Below are positions 35,093-44,256 of a stretch of 64,000 nucleotides of DNA, piece by piece; the stretch's first letter is position 1; every line of letters begins with the position of its first letter. The stretch is taken from contig JAMPHO010000001.1 in assembly GCA_023663385.1 (NCBI GenBank), positions 226,233-290,232 of the forward strand, written 5' to 3'. Position numbers and translations under genes: made by a program. The notes beneath the pieces were generated by a model that worked only from the letters and a program-made list of their open reading frames with translations, did no database searches and was not told the origin of the DNA. The stretch comes from Alistipes timonensis. GTDB lineage: Bacteria; Bacteroidota; Bacteroidia; Bacteroidales; Muribaculaceae.

Positions 35093-38000
35093 ATGATATT
35101 TAAACCAGTTATACGCCTGACCACCGCGGCTGCGCTCGCGGTGGCCGGGCTTTCCGCTACAGCGGCGTCGCGTCCGCTGCATTACCGCCCGCTGCCCGAC
35201 GGCTCGGGCGCGTACACCGTAAACGGCGATCGCAAATACATACGCGGTCTCTACGGCGCGCACACCGGGTTCCGAATGGACTGCGGCGATATGCCCGAGT
35301 TCGGCATCTACCTGCCCCGAATGGGGGGCAATATGCGTTTCACCCTTCCCGAGGGTGATTGCGAGGCTACCTATGTGCCCGGACGGATGGAGTACTCGCA
35401 GGGCGGGGTCATCGTTGAGGCCCAGGTGCTTCGCTCTTCCGACGCCGCGCTTTGGAAACTCACCAACACGACCCGTAAGAAGCTGACCATCGGCGTGCGT
35501 TTTGGCGGCGTTGCCGACAAAAAGTTCTCCCGCGAGGGTGACCTTGGAGTCGACCGCCCCGACTGCTTCGACCTGAAACCAGAGTATTGCGAGGGTAACG
35601 TCTACACCCTCGGCAAGAACGGCCTCGTGACCGTTGAATACGGCAAGAAGGAGCGCAAGACGATTTCCCTCGTCTTTCCCGCCGATAAGCCCGAAATCAC
35701 CGCCATGCCTTCCTACGAGGGCACGATTACGCTCAAACCAGGGCAGAGCCGTTATGTGGCCCTTTTCCCCGCCGGGGTGGAACCCGTGGGTGAGAAAATG
35801 CTCCCCGCGCTGTTCGCCAAGGCCGAGGCCGAGAGGGCCGAGTTAGCGTCGGCGTTCTCGATGTCGACTCCCGATGCCTGGATCAATCCTGTCGGCAACG
35901 CCCTCTCAGTGGCCGCCGACGGCATTTGGAGCGGTGAGGCCTGGCTTCACGGCTCGATAGGCTGGCGCACCCCCCACCTCGGTTGGCGCGGCGCCTATGC
36001 CGGCGACGCTCTCGGGCTCCATGACCGCGCGCTCACTCATTTTCGTACCTATGCCGCCAACCAGGTGACCGACATACCCCCCGTGCTCGAACACCCCCGG
36101 CAGGACTTGGTGCTTAATCTCGCAAGAGCCGAAAAGCGCTGGGGCACACCGATGTATAGCAATGGTTACATATGCCGCCGCCCCGGCAAGAAGGACGAGA
36201 TGTCGCATTACGATATGAACCTCGTGTATGTCGACGCGATGCTCCGCCATTTCCGCCATACTGCCGACACTGCCGCGATGCGCGAGCTGTTCCCCGTGGT
36301 CAAGCTGCATCTCGATTGGGAGAAGCGCAACTTCGACCCCGACGGCGACCACCTCTACGACGCATATTGCTGCATATGGGCCAGCGACGCTCTGTATTAT
36401 AGCGGCGGCTCCGTTACTCACTCGTCGGCTTACAATATGCTGGCCAACAAGCTCGCCGCCGATGTGGCCGACGCGATAGGGGAGGACTCCGCTCCTTACC
36501 GGGCCGAGGCCGAGGCCATTGGGCGCGCTATCGACAGCGTGCTCTGGATTGGCGACCGCGGCCACTGGGCCGAGTTCAAGGACTACGGACCTGAGGGTAG
36601 GCTTCACCCCGCCGCCGCGCTCTGGACCGTTTACCACGCCATCGACTCCGAAGTGGGGGACCCGTTTGAAAACTACGCCGCGACGGTGTATGTCGACCGC
36701 GAAATCCCCCACATCCCCGTGGAGGCCGAGGGTATCGACGAACCCCTCTACACCCTCTCCACCACAAATTGGAAACCCTACTCCTGGAGTATCAACAACG
36801 TGGCCATCGCCGAAGTGATACACACGGCGCTCGCCTATTGGCAGGCCGGCCGACCCGAAGAGGCTTACAGGCTTATGAAAGGCACCGTTATCGACAATAT
36901 GTACCTCGGAGCCTCCCCCCTCAACTTCGGGCAGATCAGTTGGTACGACGTCGCCCGAGGCGAGTGCTACCGCGACTTCGCCGACCCCATCGGCGTGTGG
37001 AGCCGCGCGATTACCGAGGGACTCTACGGAATCCGTCCCGTGAGAATCGGCCAGGACCCGAGGGTTGACGTAATCCCCGGTTTCCCCGCGGCCTGGAACG
37101 AAGCATCGATTTCGCTCCCCGAGATAGGCTATGAGTTCACAAGAAACGGCGCTGCTGATACCTATGTCGTTGATAACAGATACCCTGCCGGAACTGTGGT
37201 GCGCCTTTCTGTGCCCGCTTCGGGTATCGACAAGGTGATGGTCAACGGCAAAGAGGTTACCGCTGTTTCAACGCCCAACACCATCGGCGAGCCGAGAGTG
37301 ACGGTTAATCTCGGCGACGGCTCGTCGACAGTGACTGTAAAGCGCGGCCGCGATGTCGCCGCCACCCCCACCGGCGCCACCCGCGACGAAGGTGGCGTGC
37401 GCTTCAAGGAGATGGCAGCCGGACCCCTCACCTGGTGGGAGGCAGAAGTGGTGAGCCTCCCCGCGATGGTAACCCCGCTTCCCGAGGATTTCACAGCTAT
37501 CGACGCGTCGAAGTGCTCCCCCGTGAAGCTCGACGGGCGCTACAACGCCAGGGTTTCCGATATTTTCAAAAACGAATACCTCTCGCCCCGTCCCCCGGTG
37601 ACCACCTTGCAGCTCCCGACTCAGGGAACAGGTGAATGGTGCCACCCCAAGGCGATGTTCGACATCGACGACGAGCCGCTCCGCGCGATTCTCGCCGCCA
37701 AGGGTGACACGCTCCCTACGGCGCTCGGTATAGATTTCGTGATACCCTCCGAGGGGAACAACACCATATACACCACGCTGTGGGACAATTATCCCGCCTC
37801 GACCGCCATTCCGCTCGATGGAAAGGCGTCGCATATCTACCTGCTGATGGCCGGTAGCACCAACCATATGCAGTGGGGTATGGAGAACGCGCGCCTCACC
37901 GCGGTGTACACCGACGGCACTACCGCCACACTCCCGCTCATCAACCCCTTGAACTGGGCGCCTATCGAGCAGGACTTTTACACCGACGACCACGCTTACG

Positions 38001-38272
38001 CCCAGCCGGGTGGCGCGGCCAACCCTTACCGCCTCTGTTTCGCCGACGGGCGCGTAAGCCGCAACCTGCTTGACGATATGGCGGGTAAGAAGGTGGCTAT
38101 CGACGGCGGTATGGAGCTGGGGGCTAAAACGGGCCGCGCGATTCCCGGAGGAGCTGGCGTGCTTGTCGATTTCCCCGTTGACGCCGATAAGGAGCTTGCC
38201 GAACTGCGGTTGGAAACCATTTCGCGCGACGATGTGGTCGGTATTATGGCTGTGACCCTGCAACGCCCCTGA
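35093..38272 (+). CDS. DUF4450-like secreted glycosidase candidate
   Basis: The 1059-residue protein has a signal peptide (1-25). The N-terminal region (about 26-170) resembles DUF4450 of Bacteroidetes: LPDGSGAYTVNGDRKYIRGLYGAHTGFRMDCGDMPEF and LPRMGGNMRFTL. The middle (about 250-680) is an (alpha/alpha)6 barrel like GH78/GH65-clan enzymes, with WLHGSIGWRTPHLGWRGAYAGDALG and LYDAYCCIWASDALYYSGGSVTHSSAYN. The C-terminal 350 residues are beta-rich. The assignment rests on remembered family pattern. Given the neighbours GH106 and GH105 it probably trims rhamnogalacturonan. Candidate acids are in HPRQDL and the DGDHLYDAY stretch; none is proven. Confidence 0.65.
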   Translation: MIFKPVIRLTTAAALAVAGLSATAASRPLHYRPLPDGSGAYTVNGDRKYIRGLYGAHTGFRMDCGDMPEFGIYLPRMGGNMRFTLPEGDCEATYVPGRMEYSQGGVIVEAQVLRSSDAALWKLTNTTRKKLTIGVRFGGVADKKFSREGDLGVDRPDCFDLKPEYCEGNVYTLGKNGLVTVEYGKKERKTISLVFPADKPEITAMPSYEGTITLKPGQSRYVALFPAGVEPVGEKMLPALFAKAEAERAELASAFSMSTPDAWINPVGNALSVAADGIWSGEAWLHGSIGWRTPHLGWRGAYAGDALGLHDRALTHFRTYAANQVTDIPPVLEHPRQDLVLNLARAEKRWGTPMYSNGYICRRPGKKDEMSHYDMNLVYVDAMLRHFRHTADTAAMRELFPVVKLHLDWEKRNFDPDGDHLYDAYCCIWASDALYYSGGSVTHSSAYNMLANKLAADVADAIGEDSAPYRAEAEAIGRAIDSVLWIGDRGHWAEFKDYGPEGRLHPAAALWTVYHAIDSEVGDPFENYAATVYVDREIPHIPVEAEGIDEPLYTLSTTNWKPYSWSINNVAIAEVIHTALAYWQAGRPEEAYRLMKGTVIDNMYLGASPLNFGQISWYDVARGECYRDFADPIGVWSRAITEGLYGIRPVRIGQDPRVDVIPGFPAAWNEASISLPEIGYEFTRNGAADTYVVDNRYPAGTVVRLSVPASGIDKVMVNGKEVTAVSTPNTIGEPRVTVNLGDGSSTVTVKRGRDVAATPTGATRDEGGVRFKEMAAGPLTWWEAEVVSLPAMVTPLPEDFTAIDASKCSPVKLDGRYNARVSDIFKNEYLSPRPPVTTLQLPTQGTGEWCHPKAMFDIDDEPLRAILAAKGDTLPTALGIDFVIPSEGNNTIYTTLWDNYPASTAIPLDGKASHIYLLMAGSTNHMQWGMENARLTAVYTDGTTATLPLINPLNWAPIEQDFYTDDHAYAQPGGAANPYRLCFADGRVSRNLLDDMAGKKVAIDGGMELGAKTGRAIPGGAGVLVDFPVDADKELAELRLETISRDDVVGIMAVTLQRP

Positions 38273-38310
38273 GACACCCTCTTAATGATCATGAATGGTA
38301 TTCAGAAACT

Positions 38311-41070
38311 ATGATTAGTGGAAAATTAACAAAATACCTGATGGCTTGCTGCGCCCTTATCCCCGCCGGGGCTATGGCCGGAACCGCCGACTGGTACGAG
38401 CCTACGGTTGAGAACCGTCCGTTCGTGCGTTGGTGGTGGCTTGGGAGCGCGGTCGATCCCGAGGGGTTGACTTTCAACCTTGAAGAGTTTGCCGAAAAGG
38501 GGCTCGGAGGGGTCGAAATCACCCCCATCTATGGCGTTAAAGGGAACGAGGCCAACGATATACCGTATCTTTCGCCGAAGTGGATGGATATGCTCGCCCA
38601 CACCACCCGCGAGGCTGACCGCCTCGGGTTGCAGGTCGATATGAACAACGGCACGGGGTGGCCTTTCGGCGGTCCCGATGTCACTACGGAGTTCAGCGCC
38701 CGCAAGCGCGTGGTGGAGCGTTTCAATGTCGCCGGTGGCAAGAAAACCAAACTGAAAATCGTGCCCTCCGACGCGAAACAGCGTGCGGCAGCTTCGCTGC
38801 AACGCGTTATCGCCGCCTCGGGCGACAAGCGGCTCGACCTTACCGACAAGGTCGGGCGCGACTCGGTGCTTTCCGTAAAACTTCCGAAAGGGGAGTGGGA
38901 CATTTACGCCATATTCAGCGGACGCACTTTCCAAAAGGTAAAGCGCGCCGCGCCCGGAGGCGAGGGGCTGGTGCTCAACCATTACGACAGCATCGCCGTG
39001 AAGCGCTACCTCGGCAAGTTCGACAAGGCTTTCGCCGAGAGCGGCGCCCCAGTGCCCGACACCTTCTTCAACGACAGCTACGAGGTGTACGGTTCCGACT
39101 GGGCCGACAACATCTTCGAGGAGTTCGCGGCCGACCATGGCTACCGCCTTGAGGATTACATACCCGAGTTCGTCGACGAGAAGGATACGTCGGACCTGCG
39201 CCGCAGGGTGGTGCGCGACTATCGTTTCACCCTCGCGCGGATGCTGGAGGATAACTTCACCCGCCCCTGGACCGATTGGGCCCACGCTAAAGGTGCAAGA
39301 ATCAGAAACCAGTCGCACGGGTCACCCGCCAATATCATCGACATTTATGCCGATGTGGATATACCCGAGTGCGAGTCGTTCGGGCAGACCGATTTCTCCA
39401 TTCCCGGGCTGCACCGCAGCGGCCCCTCCAGGCCGAGCGATGCCGATCCGGCGGTGCTTAAATTCGCCTCCTCGGCGGCGCACCTCGCCGGAAAGCCGCT
39501 GACCTCGTCGGAAACGCTTACCTGGCTCACCGAGCACTTCCACACCTCACTGAGCAACTGCAAGCCCGAGCTTGACCAGATGCTCTGCTCGGGGGTGAAC
39601 CATGTGTATTTCCATGGAGCGCCGTATTCTCCCAAGGGGGCGGAGTTCCCCGGATGGATGTTCTACGCGTCAATCAATATGTCGCCGACCAACTCCATAT
39701 GGGAGGATGCCGGGGGCCTTATGAAGTATCTCGAAAGGGTGCAGGCGTTCCTCACCGCCGGGAAGCCCGACAATGATTTCCTGCTCTACTTCCCTATCGA
39801 GGATGTGTGGTATTCGCAGACCGGCAACCCGTATCTGATGTTCGACATCCACAAGATGGACCGCCGTATGCCCGACGTGAAGAGGGCCGTCAACGAGATT
39901 CTCTCCGCGGGTTATGACTGCGACTATATCTCGGACCGCTTCGTGGAAACCCTTTCGGTCGAACCTGACGGCAGGCTCCGCTCGGAGGGTGGCACACTCT
40001 ACCGCGGCCTGGTGGTTCCGGCAGCGAAACTGATGCGCCCGGCCACAGCCAAGCGTCTGGCCGAACTTGCCGATGGTGGCGCTAAAATACTCTTCGTCGG
40101 CGGTATGCCGACCGATGTGCCGGGTATGGGCAATCTCGAAGCGCGTCGGGCCGAGTTGGCCGATGCCGTGTCGAGGCTTGAAGCCAACGGTTCGGTGCTT
40201 CGCTCTGATAATATGGCCGAGGGGCTGGCGCTTACCGGCGTCAAACCTGAACTGGCCCGCCGCGACTACGGGCTCCGCATGACCCGGCGCCTTAACGAGG
40301 CCGGCGGCCATAACTACTTTATCGCCAACCTGTCGGACAAATCGTTCTCCGGGATGCTCCCCCTGGCGGTGAAAGCGGGCGGCGTGCTTATATTCGACCC
40401 TCTCACCGGGCGTAGCGGAGCCGCCGAGACCTCAGCCGCTGCCGATGGCACAGCGCAAGCGCGCGTTCAGCTCGCCCCTGGTGAGTCGTTGCTCCTCAAG
40501 ACCATGGCCGAGCCTGTTGAGGCCGATGCCTGGCGCTACGTCGAGAGTGAGGGGAACCCGATTGAGATAGAACGCGGCTGGAGCATATCCTTCCCGCGGT
40601 CGGAGCCCGCCATTGATGGCACTTTCGCGACCGACACGCTGACTCAGTGGTGCGCGCTCCCGGAGCCGAAAGCGAGCGTCAACGCCGCCACAGGCCGTTA
40701 TACCGTGACCTTCACCCTCGACAATCCGGCTGAAGCCGACGACTGGGTGCTCGACCTGGGCGATGTGCGCGAGTCGGCCCGCGTCAAAGTCAACGGTAAG
40801 GAGGCCGCGACAGTGTGGGCCGTTCCGTTCCGCGTAAGGGTAGGGGAACTGCTCCGTCCCGGCGAAAACACCCTTGAAATCGACGTGACGAACCTTCAGG
40901 CCAACCGCATCGCCGATTACGAGAGGCGCGGCGTAGAGTGGCGCCGTTTCAAGGACGCCAATATCGCCTCGGTGACCAACGCCCGCAAATTCTCCTTCGG
41001 CGACTGGCCCGTGACCCCCTCCGGGCTCAACTCCAAGGTGACGCTCACCCCTGTGAAACTCTCAAAATAA
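38311..41070 (+). CDS. Alpha-L-rhamnosidase, GH106 family
   Basis: The 919-residue protein has a signal peptide (1-24) and starts like other GH106 enzymes: RPFVRWWWLGSAVDPEGLTFNLEEFAEKGLGGVEI (about 33-68) and LGLQVDMNNGTGWPFGGP. A TIM-barrel core includes TFFNDSYEVYGSDWADNIFEEF (about 252-272) and RNQSHGSPANIIDIYADVDIPECESFG (about 331-357), with conserved acidic residues. The C-terminal beta domain has VKVNGKEAATVWAVPFRVRVGELLRPGENTLEIDVTNLQANRIADYE. The enzyme releases terminal L-rhamnose from RG-I or RG-II fragments, feeding the rha operon 6 kb downstream. It lies 38 nt after the DUF4450-like gene. Confidence 0.92.
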   Translation: MISGKLTKYLMACCALIPAGAMAGTADWYEPTVENRPFVRWWWLGSAVDPEGLTFNLEEFAEKGLGGVEITPIYGVKGNEANDIPYLSPKWMDMLAHTTREADRLGLQVDMNNGTGWPFGGPDVTTEFSARKRVVERFNVAGGKKTKLKIVPSDAKQRAAASLQRVIAASGDKRLDLTDKVGRDSVLSVKLPKGEWDIYAIFSGRTFQKVKRAAPGGEGLVLNHYDSIAVKRYLGKFDKAFAESGAPVPDTFFNDSYEVYGSDWADNIFEEFAADHGYRLEDYIPEFVDEKDTSDLRRRVVRDYRFTLARMLEDNFTRPWTDWAHAKGARIRNQSHGSPANIIDIYADVDIPECESFGQTDFSIPGLHRSGPSRPSDADPAVLKFASSAAHLAGKPLTSSETLTWLTEHFHTSLSNCKPELDQMLCSGVNHVYFHGAPYSPKGAEFPGWMFYASINMSPTNSIWEDAGGLMKYLERVQAFLTAGKPDNDFLLYFPIEDVWYSQTGNPYLMFDIHKMDRRMPDVKRAVNEILSAGYDCDYISDRFVETLSVEPDGRLRSEGGTLYRGLVVPAAKLMRPATAKRLAELADGGAKILFVGGMPTDVPGMGNLEARRAELADAVSRLEANGSVLRSDNMAEGLALTGVKPELARRDYGLRMTRRLNEAGGHNYFIANLSDKSFSGMLPLAVKAGGVLIFDPLTGRSGAAETSAAADGTAQARVQLAPGESLLLKTMAEPVEADAWRYVESEGNPIEIERGWSISFPRSEPAIDGTFATDTLTQWCALPEPKASVNAATGRYTVTFTLDNPAEADDWVLDLGDVRESARVKVNGKEAATVWAVPFRVRVGELLRPGENTLEIDVTNLQANRIADYERRGVEWRRFKDANIASVTNARKFSFGDWPVTPSGLNSKVTLTPVKLSK

Positions 41071-41106
41071 ACAGAATCTTAAATCACCAACAGATACATT
41101 ATCACA

Positions 41107-42240
41107 ATGAAGAAAACATTGCTCGCCCTGCTTGCCGCCGCGTGCCTGCTCCCTGCCGGAGCCGCCGAGCAGCTGATTCCCCGCGAACAGACCCTCAAGA
41201 CCCTCATCAAGGTCAACGACCACTACCTGAAGAAGCACCCCGATCCCGGGGTGACGATCCCTTACTACTCCCGCAAGAAGGTCTACGAGGCCAACATATG
41301 GACCCGCGGCGTGTATTTCGAAGGGCTTATGGCTCTCCATTCGATTTACCCCGACAACCGCTACTACGACTACGCCTACGACTGGGCCGAGAAGCATAAC
41401 TGGGGTTTCCGTCGCGACGACACCACTACCCGCAACGCCGACAACTACTGCGCCGGGCAGACCTACGTCGACCTTTACCGCCTCACTCCCGAGCCCCGCA
41501 TGCTCACCAAGACCAAGGCCAACATGAACATGCTCGTCAACACCCCGCAGGTTGACGACTGGACCTGGATCGACGCTATCCAGATGGGCATGCCCCTGCT
41601 CGCAAAGATGGGCAAGGAGACCGGCGACCGCCGCTTCTACGAGAAGGCCTGGGATATGTACAACTGGTCGCGCAACACCCTTGCCGGCGGCCTCTACAAC
41701 GAGAAAGAGGGCCTTTGGTGGCGCGACAAGGATTTCGTGCCCCCTTACAAGGAACCCAACGGCAAGAACTGCTACTGGAGCCGCGGCAACGGCTGGGTGG
41801 TGGCCGCTTTGGTGAAGGTGCTTGAGGAGAGCCCTGCCGACGATCCCCACCGCGCCGCCTACGAAAAGGACCTCAAGGCAATGTGCGAGGCTCTGGTAAA
41901 GTGCCAGCGCGAGGATGGGTTCTGGAACGTGTCGCTCCACGACCCCGACCACTTCGGTGGCAAAGAGGTTACCGGCACCGCCCTTTTCGTGTATGGTATG
42001 GCGTGGGGCATCAACAACGGCCTCCTCGACCGCGAGAAGTATCTGCCCGTAGTAGCCAAGGCTTGGAACGCTATCGTGAAGGACGCCGTGCACCCCGACG
42101 GTTACCTCGGCTTCGTGCAGGGCACCGGCAAGGAGCCAAAGGATGGCCAGCCCGTGGCCTATGACTCCAAGCCCGACTTCGACGACTACGGCACCGGCTG
42201 CGTGCTCCTGGCCGGCACCGAGGTCTATAAAATTAAGTAA
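41107..42240 (+). CDS. Unsaturated rhamnogalacturonyl hydrolase, GH105 family
   Basis: The 377-residue protein has a signal peptide (1-19) and an (alpha/alpha)6 fold of the YteR/YesR type. Recognisable stretches are YYSRKKVYEANIWTRGVYFEGLMAL, NADNYCAGQTYVDLYRLT (about 110-127), DDWTWIDAIQMGMPLLAKMG (about 150-169, with a conserved catalytic Asp), YWSRGNGWVVAALVKVLEE and ETYKIK-like end. GH105 hydrates the 4,5-double bond left by PL4 or PL1 lyases and so removes the unsaturated GalA from the non-reducing end. Last gene of the operon and followed by a strong terminator. Confidence 0.93.
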   Translation: MKKTLLALLAAACLLPAGAAEQLIPREQTLKTLIKVNDHYLKKHPDPGVTIPYYSRKKVYEANIWTRGVYFEGLMALHSIYPDNRYYDYAYDWAEKHNWGFRRDDTTTRNADNYCAGQTYVDLYRLTPEPRMLTKTKANMNMLVNTPQVDDWTWIDAIQMGMPLLAKMGKETGDRRFYEKAWDMYNWSRNTLAGGLYNEKEGLWWRDKDFVPPYKEPNGKNCYWSRGNGWVVAALVKVLEESPADDPHRAAYEKDLKAMCEALVKCQREDGFWNVSLHDPDHFGGKEVTGTALFVYGMAWGINNGLLDREKYLPVVAKAWNAIVKDAVHPDGYLGFVQGTGKEPKDGQPVAYDSKPDFDDYGTGCVLLAGTEVYKIK

Positions 42241-42301
42241 GCTCTGAGAATCACTCCGGCTTTTGCCTAAATAAAAAAGGGCGTGAGCCGGAGCCCTAAC
42301 C

Positions 42302-42362
42302 GCGAGGTCGAAAACGCCGGGTCGCGAACACGCGAAAGGTGGTTTCGACCTCGCTGTTTTTT
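42302..42362 (+). terminator. Terminator of the GH105 operon
   Basis: GCGAGGTCGAAA (42302-42313) pairs perfectly with TTTCGACCTCGC (42343-42354), followed by TGTTTTTT. Confidence 0.9.
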
Positions 42363-42479
42363 CAAGCCATAATTGTCGGAATGAAGCGTCGCGGTAGCCG
42401 AGGCCGAATTTATTTCAGTTTGTTGAAAGAATCGCTTCCGGGTTATTATTTTGAGTTATATGCCGTTATGAAAGTTCAT

Positions 42480-42518
42480 CGCCAATATGTGTTGTATAAC
42501 ACATAAAAAAAATTGGCG
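42480..42518. repeat. Inverted repeat upstream of the HTH gene
   Basis: TATGTGTT-gtat-AACACATA (42486-42505) is a perfect 8-bp inverted repeat. It is extended on the outside by CGCCAA (42480-42485) and TTGGCG (42513-42518), with seven unpaired A on one side. It ends 66 nt before the HTH gene's ATG, so it may be that regulator's own operator or an mRNA leader hairpin. Confidence 0.55.
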
Positions 42519-42584
42519 GTACGGGATAATCTTCATATTTTAGCTGAAAATAAATAACACGTTCCACTCTTAAATCATACTGTT

Positions 42585-42851
42585 ATGACTAAGACCATCA
42601 CCTTCAACGACCTGCGCCGTATCAAGGACGCCCTGCCTGACGGAGCGACCAGCCGCATTGCCGACAAGCTCAACATAACCGCCCAGACCGTCCGTAACTA
42701 CTTCGGCGGCGCCAACTACGAATTCGGCAAGAACTGCGGCCTCCACATCGAACCGGGTCCCGACGGCGGTATCGTGGTCCTCGACGACACTACCATCTAC
42801 GACATGGCCGTGGAAATCCTCCAGGAAGAGGAAGCAAAGAAGGAAAAATAA
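42585..42851 (+). CDS. Small helix-turn-helix DNA-binding protein
   Basis: The 88-residue protein has an HTH-like segment at about 20-42 (ATSRIADKLNITAQTVRNYFGG), in the pattern of Cro/LacI-type recognition helices. A short beta region (LHIEPGPDGGIVVLDD) and a C-terminal acidic/basic helix (YDMAVEILQEEEAKKEK) follow. Short proteins of this kind are common in Bacteroidales but have no firmly assigned role that I know of. It stands alone between two operons, behind an AT-rich leader with an inverted repeat, which suggests autoregulation. Upstream and downstream hairpins isolate it transcriptionally. Confidence 0.75.
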   Translation: MTKTITFNDLRRIKDALPDGATSRIADKLNITAQTVRNYFGGANYEFGKNCGLHIEPGPDGGIVVLDDTTIYDMAVEILQEEEAKKEK

Positions 42852-43011
42852 AAAGTTACTGAGCGGGAGCCCCCTGACGGGGCGGCCCGCCGTCCGCTTA
42901 AAGGAGATGGTGTGTCCTCGCATTCAGGCACGCCATCTCTTCGTATAGATAACGTGGCGCCGATTACGCGTCACTCCCTTCCACTCGCTAACGCGACAAA
43001 CACCCCCTTCA

Positions 43012-44121
43012 ATGGACCGCTTCATAACTCTCGCCATACACACCTACCCCAAGGCGCTCCCTATTAAGAACCTCCTCGAAAGCGAGGGGATTGAGGTTGA
43101 ACTGCACAATATAAACCTCGACGACCCCAAGGTCGCGCCTGGCGTCAGAATCAGAATCAAGGAGAGCGACCTGCCGCTCGCCCTGCGGCTGGTTGAGAAC
43201 CGCGAGATTTTCGACGGTTCGATAGCGGCTGACAGCAAGCTCCGCCGCGAGGTGCTGCTCCCGGTTGACTTCGCCGACCATTCCATGAACGCCGCCCGTA
43301 TGGCTTTCGCGATAGCCCGACGTATGGAGGCCGACGTGGTGCTCCTCCACTCGATTATACCGACCGAGACAGCCAACACTTTCCAGCTGTCGGATACATA
43401 TAAGTATGAAATTCCCGCCGATATGGAGGCTACCCGCAGGGAGCTGTCGGACGCAAGGGGTATGATGGACCGTTTCTGCGAGCGGCTGAAGAAACTGATC
43501 AAGGAGGGGGATATGCCGGCAGCGCGCTTCCGCGGCACCGTGCTCGAAGGGGTGCCCGAGGAGGTCATTCTCCAGTATTCCCGCGACAAGGCCCCGACGA
43601 TGATTGTGATGGGCACGAGGGCAGCCGACAAGAAGCAGTCCGAGCTGATAGGGAGCGTTACCGCCGAGGTGCTCGACTCATGCAGGGTGCCAGTGTTCAC
43701 TATCCCCGAGGATTCCGACACGGCGCTGCTCTCGCGGCCTCGGAAGGTTGCCTTTTTCTGCAACGGCGACCAACAGGACATACTGGCCATTGACTCGCTC
43801 AATCGTCTGTTTCCCGATTCAAGCCTTGAGGTGACGCTTATCCGCATCCCCTCACGCCGCGAGCGCAAGGACATCGGCGGCGGGACCTCGGAAATCACCG
43901 ACAGGGTGCTCGCCCCGCTTATCGGTTATTGCCGCGAGCATTACCCGGGCATCGCTTTCACTGCGACCTCGGAACCGCTCGACCGATGCGCCGACGCCGA
44001 TGTCGACCTTATCTGCGTCCCCAATAAGAAACGCAACCTGTTCGCAAGGGTGTTCAATCCCTCGCTGGCCCACAAGATTCTCTTCCGGGCCGATGTGCCG
44101 ATGATTGTGATTCCTGTATGA
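43012..44121 (+). CDS. Tandem universal stress protein with N-terminal DUF2007-like segment
   Basis: The 369-residue cytoplasmic protein has three parts. Residues 1-75 (LAIHTYPKALPIKNLLESEGIEVELHNIN, ESDLPLALRLVEN) look like the DUF2007 putative signal-transducing domain. Residues 78-235 form a first UspA domain (VLLPVDFADHSMNAARMAFAIAR, IVMGTRAADKKQSELIGSVTAEVLDSCRVPVFTIPE), including the G-2x-G-9x-G(S/T)-like nucleotide loop. Residues 245-369 form a second, degenerate UspA domain (ending ARVFNPSLAHKILFRADVPMIVIPV). USP proteins act in stress survival, often binding ATP. The preceding 160-bp gap has a GGAGATGGTGTG/CACGCCATCTC hairpin. Confidence 0.85.
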   Translation: MDRFITLAIHTYPKALPIKNLLESEGIEVELHNINLDDPKVAPGVRIRIKESDLPLALRLVENREIFDGSIAADSKLRREVLLPVDFADHSMNAARMAFAIARRMEADVVLLHSIIPTETANTFQLSDTYKYEIPADMEATRRELSDARGMMDRFCERLKKLIKEGDMPAARFRGTVLEGVPEEVILQYSRDKAPTMIVMGTRAADKKQSELIGSVTAEVLDSCRVPVFTIPEDSDTALLSRPRKVAFFCNGDQQDILAIDSLNRLFPDSSLEVTLIRIPSRRERKDIGGGTSEITDRVLAPLIGYCREHYPGIAFTATSEPLDRCADADVDLICVPNKKRNLFARVFNPSLAHKILFRADVPMIVIPV

Positions 44122-44242
44122 TTTGCATAATAGGCGCCCATTCAGCCGTAGAACGCTTCTCTGAAGGCTAAAACGGCCAGTTATGCGACATTCGGGCTAC
44201 TTTTTTATGACATTTTGTAGCTTTATTCCCAAAAATATTCAC

Positions 44243-44250
44243 TAATTTCG
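44243..44250 (+). promoter_or_regulatory. -7-like box TAATTTCG of the structured RNA
   Basis: TAATTTCG is the same -7-like variant as at the rhaB promoter. It lies 10 nt before the first hairpin of the candidate RNA, which places the transcription start near 44257. Confidence 0.5.
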
Positions 44251-44256
44251 CAGCGC

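Larger units (their letters stand above)
42241..42584. other. Intergenic region with terminator and regulatory inverted repeat
   Basis: The 344-bp gap contains a first hairpin (CTCCGGCT 42254-42261 with AGCCGGAG 42286-42293), the strong GH105-operon terminator (42302-42362) and an AT-rich upstream region of the HTH gene with an inverted repeat (42480-42518). No gene is visible. Confidence 0.6.
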
